Shown here: piece after piece, positions 1 through 4,575 of the stretch | Position numbering within the stretch: the stretch's first letter is position 1 | Layout of the letters: each line of letters starts with the position of its first letter | From: a virus | Length of the DNA: 20,960 nt | IMG/VR virus record: IMGVR_UViG_3300009165_000049 | Span: 1-20,960 of that record | Reading direction: 5' to 3' (one strand) | Notes under the pieces: generated by a model | Told to the model about the DNA's origin: nothing | What the model saw: only the letters and a program-made list of their open reading frames with translations | Database searches by the model: none | Program-made: the position numbers and the translations under genes

Positions 1-141
1 AGACAGGTGAACAAGGGTGTAGGCCTCGGAATCCAGCGCAGACTCCTGCAATTCAAACGCAAGCGTCTTTGCCTCTTCAAAAGTCTTGGCGGTTGTCTGT
101 CGCCAAATTCCACGGCTGCGGTGTGTCGTTACGGTGTACAT
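1..141 (-). CDS. Hypothetical leftward protein, 5' part only (runs off the left edge)
   Basis: Read leftward from ATG at 141, 47 codons stay open to the window edge, so the C-terminus is missing. The visible protein begins MYTVTTHRSRGIWRQTTAKT and continues with an acidic, helix-prone stretch (FEEAKTLAFELQESALDSEA). The start was chosen because a Shine-Dalgarno-like GAGAGGAC lies just upstream, in an 11-base block (GAGAGGACTGA) identical to the one before the other leftward gene. I do not recognise the family. The pattern of a short strand, a basic patch and a helix is seen in many small phage early proteins, but no function should be assigned. It is probably co-transcribed with the leftward gene to its right, 88 bases upstream. 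Confidence 0.6.
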   Translation of the reverse strand, partial: MYTVTTHRSRGIWRQTTAKTFEEAKTLAFELQESALDSEAYTLVHLS

Positions 142-143
142 GG

Positions 144-154
144 TCAGTCCTCTC
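144..154 (-). promoter_or_regulatory. Ribosome binding site block shared by the two leftward genes (copy 2)
   Basis: On the minus strand this reads GAGAGGACTGA, two bases before the ATG at 141. An identical 11-mer is at 639-649, four bases before the ATG at 634. The AGAGGA core is the likely ribosome binding site and decides both starts. Confidence 0.5.
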
Positions 155-195
155 GTACTAGGTGCGTTGCGTCGGTATCGGCCGTCGCATCCCGC

Positions 196-211
196 CCACC
201 CCGAAGGGTGG
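196..211 (-). promoter_or_regulatory. UUCG-capped hairpin between the two leftward genes
   Basis: CCACCC (196-201) pairs perfectly with GGGTGG (206-211). On the minus-strand transcript the loop is TTCG closed by C-G, the very stable cUUCGg tetraloop. It sits 18 bases past the stop of the leftward gene 230-634 and before the next leftward start at 141. No T-run follows, so it is better read as an mRNA processing or stability element, or a weak terminator, than a classical terminator. Confidence 0.35.
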
Positions 212-229
212 ACAGGTGCGCGGTCGAAG

Positions 230-634
230 TCAGACGGCACGTTTGGCGGCAAGGAGAGATTCCCGCTTCTCAGCAGCTTCGGCGGCGCGACGATTCTTGC
301 GCGTGCGGCAGTCATCGGCGGCGGTGCGAACGTCATGGTGCATTTCTTTCCACTCATTGAAATCAATCACGCCAAGTTCATCCAGCACGTTGATTAGCAA
401 GGCCGCTTGGTTTTGCGCGTTCCGAATCGTTTCCAAAGGCGGCTGAGTCGTTGACCATTCTCCGGTATAGCCACGGTTCATGTCAGTAACCAGTCGATTG
501 ATTGTGGCTACCGTTCGTTCAGCAAACGCGGCAACCTTTGCGGAGTCAGCGGTGGCTAGGCGCGGCATGGTGATGACGGGCGGGTTGATAGCAAATTGGT
601 TGGCGGTGATGGCGGTGTAAATGGTGTCGGTCAT
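230..634 (-). CDS. Hypothetical leftward early protein, 134 aa
   Basis: The protein starts MTDTIYTAITANQFAINPPV and ends in a lysine/arginine/alanine-rich helix (RKNRRAAEAAEKRESLLAAK). The frame stays open upstream to about 760, but the start at 634 is preferred because GAGAGGAC lies at the correct distance and the longer version has no ribosome binding site. The middle is mostly helical (residues 28-75), and the basic C-terminal helix could bind nucleic acid or be a coiled coil; that is inference. The family is not recognised. It is transcribed away from the replication and packaging genes, so it likely belongs to a separate leftward early operon with the partial gene at the left edge. Confidence 0.65.
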   Translation of the reverse strand: MTDTIYTAITANQFAINPPVITMPRLATADSAKVAAFAERTVATINRLVTDMNRGYTGEWSTTQPPLETIRNAQNQAALLINVLDELGVIDFNEWKEMHHDVRTAADDCRTRKNRRAAEAAEKRESLLAAKRAV

Positions 635-638
635 GGCT

Positions 639-649
639 TCAGTCCTCTC
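639..649 (-). promoter_or_regulatory. Ribosome binding site block shared by the two leftward genes (copy 1)
   Basis: The minus strand reads GAGAGGACTGA, four bases before ATG 634. It is the same 11-mer as at 144-154, and AGT occurs a few bases further upstream in both copies. It fixes the start of the 134-aa gene. Confidence 0.5.
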
Positions 650-692
650 AAACTGGGTGTGTTTGTCAGCGGCACGCGCCTCTGACATCGGA

Positions 693-721
693 AAGATACT
701 GACAGGTACATCGGCACGCAA
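693..721 (-). promoter_or_regulatory. Candidate sigma70-type promoter for the leftward genes
   Basis: On the minus strand TTGCGT (716-721) is followed after 17 bases by TATCTT (693-698). This would start RNA about 50 bases before the ATG at 634. Only 4 of 6 consensus bases match in each box, so this is a weak call supported mainly by the position. Confidence 0.3.
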
Positions 722-831
722 GGGGTCAATCCGTAAGTTTGTTGACGGATTTCCACACAATCGCAGATTCCTAGCATCAAACCCGCATCAAATAAATTGA
801 CACCCAGCCCGATTATGATGCCGCTCGGTGT

Positions 832-966
832 GCCAGCCGCGCTGGTGGTCGGCTGGCGCGGTTGGTACGCCAAAAACAAACGCGGCGCGGATCTTTCGAT
901 CAACACGCCGCGCTTCCGGGGGTGAGGTAAGGAGCGGTCAAGACCGCCCCGCCACATGGTGGCGGG
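832..966. promoter_or_regulatory. Cluster of four inverted repeats in the divergent control region
   Basis: Between the leftward and rightward units (635-1103, no convincing gene) there are four dyads: GCCAGCCG/CGGCTGGC (832-839 with 850-857); CGCGGCG/CGCCGCG (881-887 with 906-912); GCGGTC-AA-GACCGC (934-947); and directly abutting it CCCGCCAC-ATG-GTGGCGGG (948-966). The last ends five bases before the extended -10 at 971-979, so it covers the -35 position. Operators for a repressor are one reading; back-to-back hairpin terminators are another, but T-runs are absent. Confidence 0.45.
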
Positions 967-970
967 TTTA

Positions 971-979
971 TGGTATCAT
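971..979 (+). promoter_or_regulatory. Candidate extended -10 promoter for the rightward early genes
   Basis: TGGTATCAT fits the extended -10 pattern TGN-TATNAT. No good -35 box is present; the expected place is occupied by the palindrome at 948-966. RNA would start near 986, giving a leader of about 118 bases before the ATG at 1104. Confidence 0.35.
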
Positions 980-1010
980 GTTTTCAGCGACTCCCAACGT
1001 GGGGATAGCC

Positions 1011-1074
1011 GAGCGGCTGCAACTGCTCAAATTCTCGACAACTGTAGGTGGGGCGGGTCAGCCCGCAGCCGCTC
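1011..1074 (+). promoter_or_regulatory. Long dyad in the 5' leader of the initiator-like gene
   Basis: GAGCGGCTGC (1011-1020) pairs perfectly over 10 bases with GCAGCCGCTC (1065-1074). Inside the loop GCGGG and CCCGC flank TCAG, a second short stem. It lies between the candidate promoter and the ATG at 1104, so it would be part of the leader RNA. Control of initiator translation or a small structured RNA are possible; the fold is seen, the role is not. Confidence 0.35.
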
Positions 1075-1103
1075 CCCGCCCTACCTGCGGCCTTGGTAAA
1101 GAC

Positions 1104-1505
1104 ATGGCACGACTACGACCATCCGACATCTGGGCAACCGTCCAAGACTTGAGCGCCGGGGAGCTTCTGGTCATCCTCGCCCTCGCCGACTACGGCGAAG
1201 TGGCGTACCCCAGCCAGAAGAAACTGGCGGCGAAATGTCGCATGGCGCGGACGATCGTAAACACCATAATCAGCAACCTCCGCAATCGCGGAATCTTGAC
1301 CACCAAAGGTACGGGGAAGTCTCTTACCTACACCATTCACCTGTCCGAAATCCGGACACCTACCTGTCCGAAATCCGGACATCAGATGTCTGAAATCCGG
1401 ACAGGAGATGTCCGGAATCCGGACAGGGATCCTAACTCGTCCATTCAACTAACAAAACGAACTCGGAATTCGGCGGCGGAAAAACCACAACTAGCACCCT
1501 TTTGA
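1104..1505 (+). CDS. Winged-helix replication-initiator-like protein (lambda O-like arrangement)
   Basis: A 133-aa protein. Residues 17-80 match the pattern of phage winged-helix domains (HTH_36 type): helix SAGELLVILALADY, then YPSQKKLAAKCRMARTIVNT as the helix-turn-helix, then SNLRNRGILTTKG leading to the wing. Such domains occur in phage replication initiators and some regulators. The C-terminal third (81-110) is written by four 17-bp DNA repeats read in all three frames, so this part of the protein is dictated by DNA-level sites. ATG 1104 was chosen because the HTH domain follows at normal distance; the frame is open back to 828, but that part overlaps hairpins and reads as low-complexity non-protein. 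The ribosome site is weak (GGTAAAG). The next gene follows with essentially no gap. It is shorter than lambda O, so a pure regulator binding its own gene remains an alternative. Confidence 0.7.
   Translation: MARLRPSDIWATVQDLSAGELLVILALADYGEVAYPSQKKLAAKCRMARTIVNTIISNLRNRGILTTKGTGKSLTYTIHLSEIRTPTCPKSGHQMSEIRTGDVRNPDRDPNSSIQLTKRTRNSAAEKPQLAPF
1342..1425 (+). repeat. Four 17-bp dyad iterons inside the initiator-like gene
   Basis: Copies: 1342-1358 and 1365-1381 are identical, TGTCCGAAATCCGGACA; 1387-1403 has one change (C to T at its fifth base); 1409-1425 has one change (A to G at its seventh base). Each is a hyphenated dyad, TGTCCG-N5-CGGACA. Start-to-start spacing is 23, 22 and 22 bp, about two helical turns, so bound proteins would line up on one face. 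The repeats fall in three different reading frames of the host gene, showing selection on DNA rather than protein. Confidence 0.85.
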
Positions 1506-1530
1506 GCGAGCGAATTTTCAATATGCAACA
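1342..1530 (+). other. Candidate replication origin (iterons plus A-rich flank)
   Basis: The iteron array is followed at once by a locally A-rich stretch (about 1437-1475, roughly 59% A+T by hand count, and again around 1508-1560), in a genome that is otherwise GC-rich. Iterons inside the initiator gene followed by an unwinding region is the known layout of lambda ori within gene O. This is inferred from layout only. Confidence 0.5.
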
Positions 1531-1999
1531 GACAACATCAACAACGTGGATCGACAACAAAATCTACCTCTGCAAACTGTGGCCAAAATACAAGCCCACC
1601 CCGGAAGAAGGCAACCTCCTGAACGAACGCTGGGGATCGCTGAAGCAGGACATCCTGCGCGAGTGCATTAAGCAACACCGCTTCGAGCGCGATAGTCGCC
1701 CCGACCTGTCCGCCATTCACAAGGCGTACTGCAAGATCACCGCCACCGCGCACACCGCCGGGGTAGCGAGTACGGAAATCGAGGACACCCGCGCACAGGT
1801 CTGCGTCCCTCCAAGCGCGAGCGAGCTCGCAGATTGGGACACATGGGCAGCAAAGATCCTCGAAACCGTCACGGACGAGGAGATCGAAGCCGTGCGCGAA
1901 ACCATGACCTATGTCCCCACGACCAGCCGAGTGCTAGCCGTGGCGGTCGAACACGTTCGCTTGCAGGGCGGCAGGATTGCCCGTAGGGGCGCTCGGTAA
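1523..1999 (+). CDS. Hypothetical protein, possible helicase-loader-like replication partner
   Basis: A 158-aa protein directly after the initiator-like gene. Residues 10-72 read as helices ending in RPDLSAIHKAYCKI, resembling the pattern (Y-P..F...W...L......A...H.....FPPSIADI) of phage helicase loaders/inhibitors such as the G39P type; this is a pattern-level resemblance, not a firm family match. In lambda-like and SPP1-like phages the loader follows the initiator, so the location agrees. The C-terminal half is acidic then helical (DTWAAKILETVTDEEIEAV) and ends RIARRGAR. A TTG at 1502 overlaps the previous stop (TTGA) and would add 7 residues; ATG 1523 is preferred as the better codon, though neither has a strong ribosome site. 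Confidence 0.6.
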   Translation: MQQTTSTTWIDNKIYLCKLWPKYKPTPEEGNLLNERWGSLKQDILRECIKQHRFERDSRPDLSAIHKAYCKITATAHTAGVASTEIEDTRAQVCVPPSASELADWDTWAAKILETVTDEEIEAVRETMTYVPTTSRVLAVAVEHVRLQGGRIARRGAR

Positions 2000-2026
2000 T
2001 GATTTTGGCATCTCTGCCCGTCCAAG

Positions 2027-2064
2027 CCCAAGGGACGCGGCAGGGAGCATTCTAGAGCCTTGGG
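2027..2064 (+). promoter_or_regulatory. Small hairpin in the gap after the loader-like gene
   Basis: CCCAAGG (2027-2033) pairs with CCTTGGG (2058-2064) across a 24-base loop. It occupies the 91-base gap 2000-2090. A+T-rich DNA (GATAAATC) follows, but there is no clear T-run, so terminator activity is doubtful. Confidence 0.25.
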
Positions 2065-2090
2065 ATAAATCAGGATAATTGAGGATAAAT
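2061..2090 (+). repeat. Three tandem 10-bp repeats ending in a ribosome binding site
   Basis: Successive decamers TGGGATAAAT, CAGGATAATT and GAGGATAAAT share the core GGATAAWT. The last supplies the Shine-Dalgarno GAGGAT just before the ATG at 2091. Tandem binding sites or simple slippage expansion are both possible. Confidence 0.55.
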
Positions 2091-2429
2091 ATGAACTACG
2101 CCAGTAAACCAATGAAGAAGAAACTCGACCAACTCGCTCTCTACCTCGCGCACGAGGGTTTTACGGTCGGACGAACCGCGACCGGGATGGTCGCCGTCGA
2201 TGACGATGGGATCGTCATTCAGGTCAGCCCCTTCCGCACCAGCGCACAAGTCCGACACACCATCCACGGCCGCTTCCGCGAGGAGTACGTCAAAAAACTC
2301 CCTACCACCGACTGGTTCACTACCCGCATTCCCGTCCTGATGAAGTGGGCGAAAGACCCCTTCAGCAAGGAAATGCCTCGCTTTGTCTCCGTCTCGCGCC
2401 GACCTGTTCCCTCGCAGGTCAAGCCATGA
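2091..2429 (+). CDS. Hypothetical early protein, 112 aa
   Basis: Begins MNYASKPMKKKLDQLALYLA. A short helix is followed by strand-like segments (FTVGRTATGMVAVDDDGIVIQVSP) and a helix with HTIHGRFREEYVKKL, an alpha/beta small-domain pattern. The ATG at 2091 is set by GAGGAT five bases upstream. The stop overlaps the ATG of the next gene (ATGA at 2426-2429), so the two are likely translated together. I do not recognise the family. It lies between replication-like genes and terminase, where phages often carry small regulatory or recombination proteins. Confidence 0.7.
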   Translation: MNYASKPMKKKLDQLALYLAHEGFTVGRTATGMVAVDDDGIVIQVSPFRTSAQVRHTIHGRFREEYVKKLPTTDWFTTRIPVLMKWAKDPFSKEMPRFVSVSRRPVPSQVKP

Positions 2430-2692
2430 ATGCTATACTCGACCGTATGAACGACTACGATGACTTTAAGTCTGCCATCCGTACCGCGCTGGAGGCGCGA
2501 GGAAGTACGCGAGGGGAACTTGCCCTGCGCATGGAAGCCGATGGCATCCTCCGCGCCCATACCGTCCGCTGCCTCCTTGGGACACCGGGGACACGCAACG
2601 GGCGCAGGAAGCCTGCGTTCGACTCCGCTCTAGCAATCGCGCACGCTGCCGGATTTGAGTTGATTCTGAGGAAACGGAAGGTACGATCATGA
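2426..2692 (+). CDS. Small putative DNA-binding (HTH-like) protein, 88 aa
   Basis: Starts at ATG 2426 overlapping the previous stop, with AGG at 2416-2418 as ribosome site; an in-frame ATG at 2447 (MNDYDDFKSAIRTALEARGS) is an alternative start. The sequence STRGELALRMEADGILRAHTVRCLLG followed by SALAIAHAAGFELIL resembles small Cro/XRE-like phage regulators, in which the ELA..M segment and the HTVRCLLG segment would be the two HTH helices. The final AIAHAAGFELILRKRK is typical of short HTH regulators and antitoxin-like proteins. The resemblance is moderate. Its stop overlaps the next start (ATGA at 2689-2692). It could regulate the packaging operon that follows, by inference from position. Confidence 0.6.
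   Translation: MNAILDRMNDYDDFKSAIRTALEARGSTRGELALRMEADGILRAHTVRCLLGTPGTRNGRRKPAFDSALAIAHAAGFELILRKRKVRS
2431..2439 (+). promoter_or_regulatory. Extended -10 element positioned for a leaderless transcript
   Basis: TGCTATACT matches the extended -10 pattern and ends 7 bases before the in-frame ATG at 2447, the spacing expected if RNA starts at the A of that ATG. The -35 region is poor. It would give the small HTH-like gene a second, shorter, leaderless product. Confidence 0.3.
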
Positions 2693-3111
2693 CAGAAGAC
2701 GCGCCCCTCGATAGGGGGAAGGGGGATGTCCGCGACCTCGTCACGCGCCGCGACAAGACCCTGCACCTCTCTTGCCTTGAGCGAGCCGTCTACGGCGGTT
2801 GGGACATTCCAGCCGAGGCCGCTAAGTCTGCGCCCGCCTTCCTACAGGACGTGATGAACGATCCGAACATGGATACCCGCACCCGCGTGCGAGCCGTGGA
2901 AGTCCTTGCGTCCCTGTCCCGTGATCGCGTAGACGCGACCGTGCAGCTCGACCGCATCTTGCGCCTTGACGCTGGTACGGCAACCGACCGCGTGGAAGTG
3001 ATCCACGACCTTGGAGATCAAGCCCTTGATGCCGTCGCTCAAAGCCTCAACCAGATCCAGCCCCCCAAGTGCCTTCCAAAGCCAAAGCGAAAACCAAAGC
3101 GCAAAGCCTGA
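2689..3111 (+). CDS. Putative terminase small subunit
   Basis: A 140-aa protein immediately before the large terminase and overlapping it by 43 bases. Residues 29-80 (LERAVYGGWDIPAEAAKSAP, then a D-M-x-T-R-x-R-V-R-A-V-E-V-L helix ending SLSRDRVD) follow a pattern I associate with small conserved proteins preceding terL: a W-x-I-P helix, a short linker with a nearby tandem-helix repeat, and a helical middle (97-121). The C-terminus is strongly basic (PKPKRKPKRKA), suited to DNA contact. TerS recognises phage DNA and loads TerL. No canonical N-terminal HTH is evident, so the call rests mainly on size, basic tail and position. ATG 2689 overlaps the previous stop by 4 bases (ATGA). Confidence 0.55.
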   Translation: MTEDAPLDRGKGDVRDLVTRRDKTLHLSCLERAVYGGWDIPAEAAKSAPAFLQDVMNDPNMDTRTRVRAVEVLASLSRDRVDATVQLDRILRLDAGTATDRVEVIHDLGDQALDAVAQSLNQIQPPKCLPKPKRKPKRKA

Positions 3112-4535
3112 CCCCGGAGCAGGCGGTCGCCGCAGCGCGGGAGAACCCGGCGGCGTTTCTTGCCTTGTGCCTCGGAAAGCCCGTCTCCGACCTGCAACGC
3201 AGTCTGCTCGCGCACGGGTTGAAGCACCATAGTTGGTACGCGGAACTACCCCGAGGACACGCCAAGACCTCGACCCTCACCTACCTTGCCGCATGGTGGC
3301 TCGGTCGTCGCCCAGCAACGCGCTTTAAGCTCATCGGGCAGAACGACGAAGCCGCGTCGGCAACCTCTCGATTCCTGCGCGACATCATCCGCAGCCCCAT
3401 CTACCGCGCCACCTTCCCCCACGTTGAACTCAAGCCCGGGGAAGATACGGTCATGGCGTGGTCGATCACCGCGCCCGGGGTAGGGGCAAGGCGTGACCCG
3501 TCCGTCCAAGCCTCCGGCATCTTCGGGCGCACGGGCGGACGCGCCGACGTTCTTTGGCCGGATGACATTTGCGACCTACGCAACGCCGTCCTCCAACCGA
3601 CCCTCCGCGCACAGGTCAAGGAGGCGATGAACAACATCTGGCTCCCCATGCTTGACCCGTCCGCCAAGCACCCCGCCCGCATTTGGCGCACGGCGACCCC
3701 CTTCCATACGGACGACATTACCGCCGACTGGCGCAGGGAATGCGAACGCGCTGGCACGCTCCTACGCGAGCCTTGCCGGGGACTGATTAGCCCGTGGGCA
3801 AGCGTGTTCACGCCTGAGATCCTCGACCAGAAGCGCCGCGAGATGGGGCCGATGGCATACGCCCGCGCCTATGAACTCGTACCGCTGTCCTCCGACCTCC
3901 TGATCTTCCGACCGGAGTGGACGCGTTACTACCGCTCCGGCACGGTTCCCCTTGGTACGCGCACAGTTGCCGCTATCGACTGGGGCTACGGAAAGAAGCG
4001 CCAAGAGCGCGACGACCCCGACTACTCGGTCTGCATCGTGGGCGAGGTCGATCAAGCCCGCAACCTGTACCTCACCGACATCCTTCGCGTCCGCGAGTCG
4101 TTCCCCGACTTCGCCCGCATGGCGAAAGACCTCGTGGAGCGCCGAGGCGTGGGCATGGTTCTAGCCGAGGCGAACGGGCCGCAGAAGGGCGTGTTCGACC
4201 AATTCCGCCAAGACTGCCACCAGCCCGTCATTGCCGTCACCCGCACCGCCGACAAGCATTTACGAGCCGCCGCCGCCCAGCCGTTCGTTGAGCAGGGCAA
4301 GCTCCTGTTCCCGCAGAACCATGACGGGCAAGTTCACGCCGATTTCCGTTCCACCCTTGACGAAATGCTTGCCTTCCCCGCTGGCAGTCACGACGATACG
4401 GTGGACTGCATCGTTGACCTCTGCACCGCAGCGTCGAGCGGGACGGTAGTGACATCAGGCGGCGCGGTCACCGTGGCGACCGACACGAGCAGGATGTTTG
4501 ATTCTCGCGCAGTCAAGCGCAGAATGTTCGGTTGA
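3069..4535 (+). CDS. terL: Terminase large subunit (ATPase and nuclease)
   Basis: A 488-aa packaging motor. The N-terminal ATPase shows a Walker A-like loop PRGHAKTS (61-68), Walker B VLWPDDI (161-167; Asp165/166), and a coupling motif RTATPF (207-212). The C-terminal RNase H-like nuclease shows the acidic residues of AIDWGYG (Asp304), LAEANG (Glu367) and GSHDDTVD (Asp442/443). Length is normal for the family. The protein drives DNA into the prohead through the portal and cuts the concatemer. The start is a GTG at 3069, with poor ribosome site, overlapping the TerS-like gene by 43 bases; translation coupling is likely, and no ATG offers a better fit upstream of the ATPase core. The C-terminal segment (456-488) is a loose Ser/Thr/Gly tail with a basic end. 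Confidence 0.95.
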   Translation: MPSKAKAKTKAQSLTPEQAVAAARENPAAFLALCLGKPVSDLQRSLLAHGLKHHSWYAELPRGHAKTSTLTYLAAWWLGRRPATRFKLIGQNDEAASATSRFLRDIIRSPIYRATFPHVELKPGEDTVMAWSITAPGVGARRDPSVQASGIFGRTGGRADVLWPDDICDLRNAVLQPTLRAQVKEAMNNIWLPMLDPSAKHPARIWRTATPFHTDDITADWRRECERAGTLLREPCRGLISPWASVFTPEILDQKRREMGPMAYARAYELVPLSSDLLIFRPEWTRYYRSGTVPLGTRTVAAIDWGYGKKRQERDDPDYSVCIVGEVDQARNLYLTDILRVRESFPDFARMAKDLVERRGVGMVLAEANGPQKGVFDQFRQDCHQPVIAVTRTADKHLRAAAAQPFVEQGKLLFPQNHDGQVHADFRSTLDEMLAFPAGSHDDTVDCIVDLCTAASSGTVVTSGGAVTVATDTSRMFDSRAVKRRMFG

Positions 4536-4575
4536 ATCGGTACGATGCTTGCGGACTACTCAACAAAGGAACCAC

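Noticed and set aside
7-446. Rightward open frames at the left edge
   Set aside because: Arg/Ser/Ala-rich shadow translations without ribosome sites. The opposite strand has genes with shared ribosome sites.
797-819. TTGACA with TATGAT as a rightward promoter
   Set aside because: A perfect -35 box, but the spacing is 11 bases, too short for sigma70; nothing -10-like lies at 17.
1001-1090. tRNA-like string (GGGATAGCCGAGCGGCTGC and following)
   Set aside because: The D-arm-like TAGCCGAGCGG is suggestive, but no T-arm (GGTTCGAATCC type), no proper acceptor pairing and no 5-bp anticodon stem can be set. The long GAGCGGCTGC/GCAGCCGCTC dyad explains it better.
828-1103. Longer N-terminus of the initiator-like gene
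   Set aside because: The added 92 residues cross four inverted repeats and a promoter-like element, and read as low-complexity R/G/P/A without domain likeness.
1342-1425. CRISPR array
   Set aside because: Repeats are only 17 bp with 5-6 bp gaps, inside a coding gene, and dyad-symmetric; no spacers of normal size.
1342-1425. LexA/SOS boxes
   Set aside because: CTGT...ACAG spacing does not match known LexA boxes in all copies, and four regular copies within a gene fit iterons better.
1502-1522. TTG start of the loader-like gene
   Set aside because: No ribosome site and a weak codon; kept as an alternative because it overlaps the preceding stop.
3917-4291. Long alternative frames inside terL and other GC-rich genes
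   Set aside because: Arg/Pro/Ser-rich translations typical of shifted frames in GC-rich DNA, fully covered by well-supported genes.
4532-4546. Promoter before the modular gene (TTGAAT ... TACGAT)
   Set aside because: Spacing between the boxes is far too short, and no other matching box is found.
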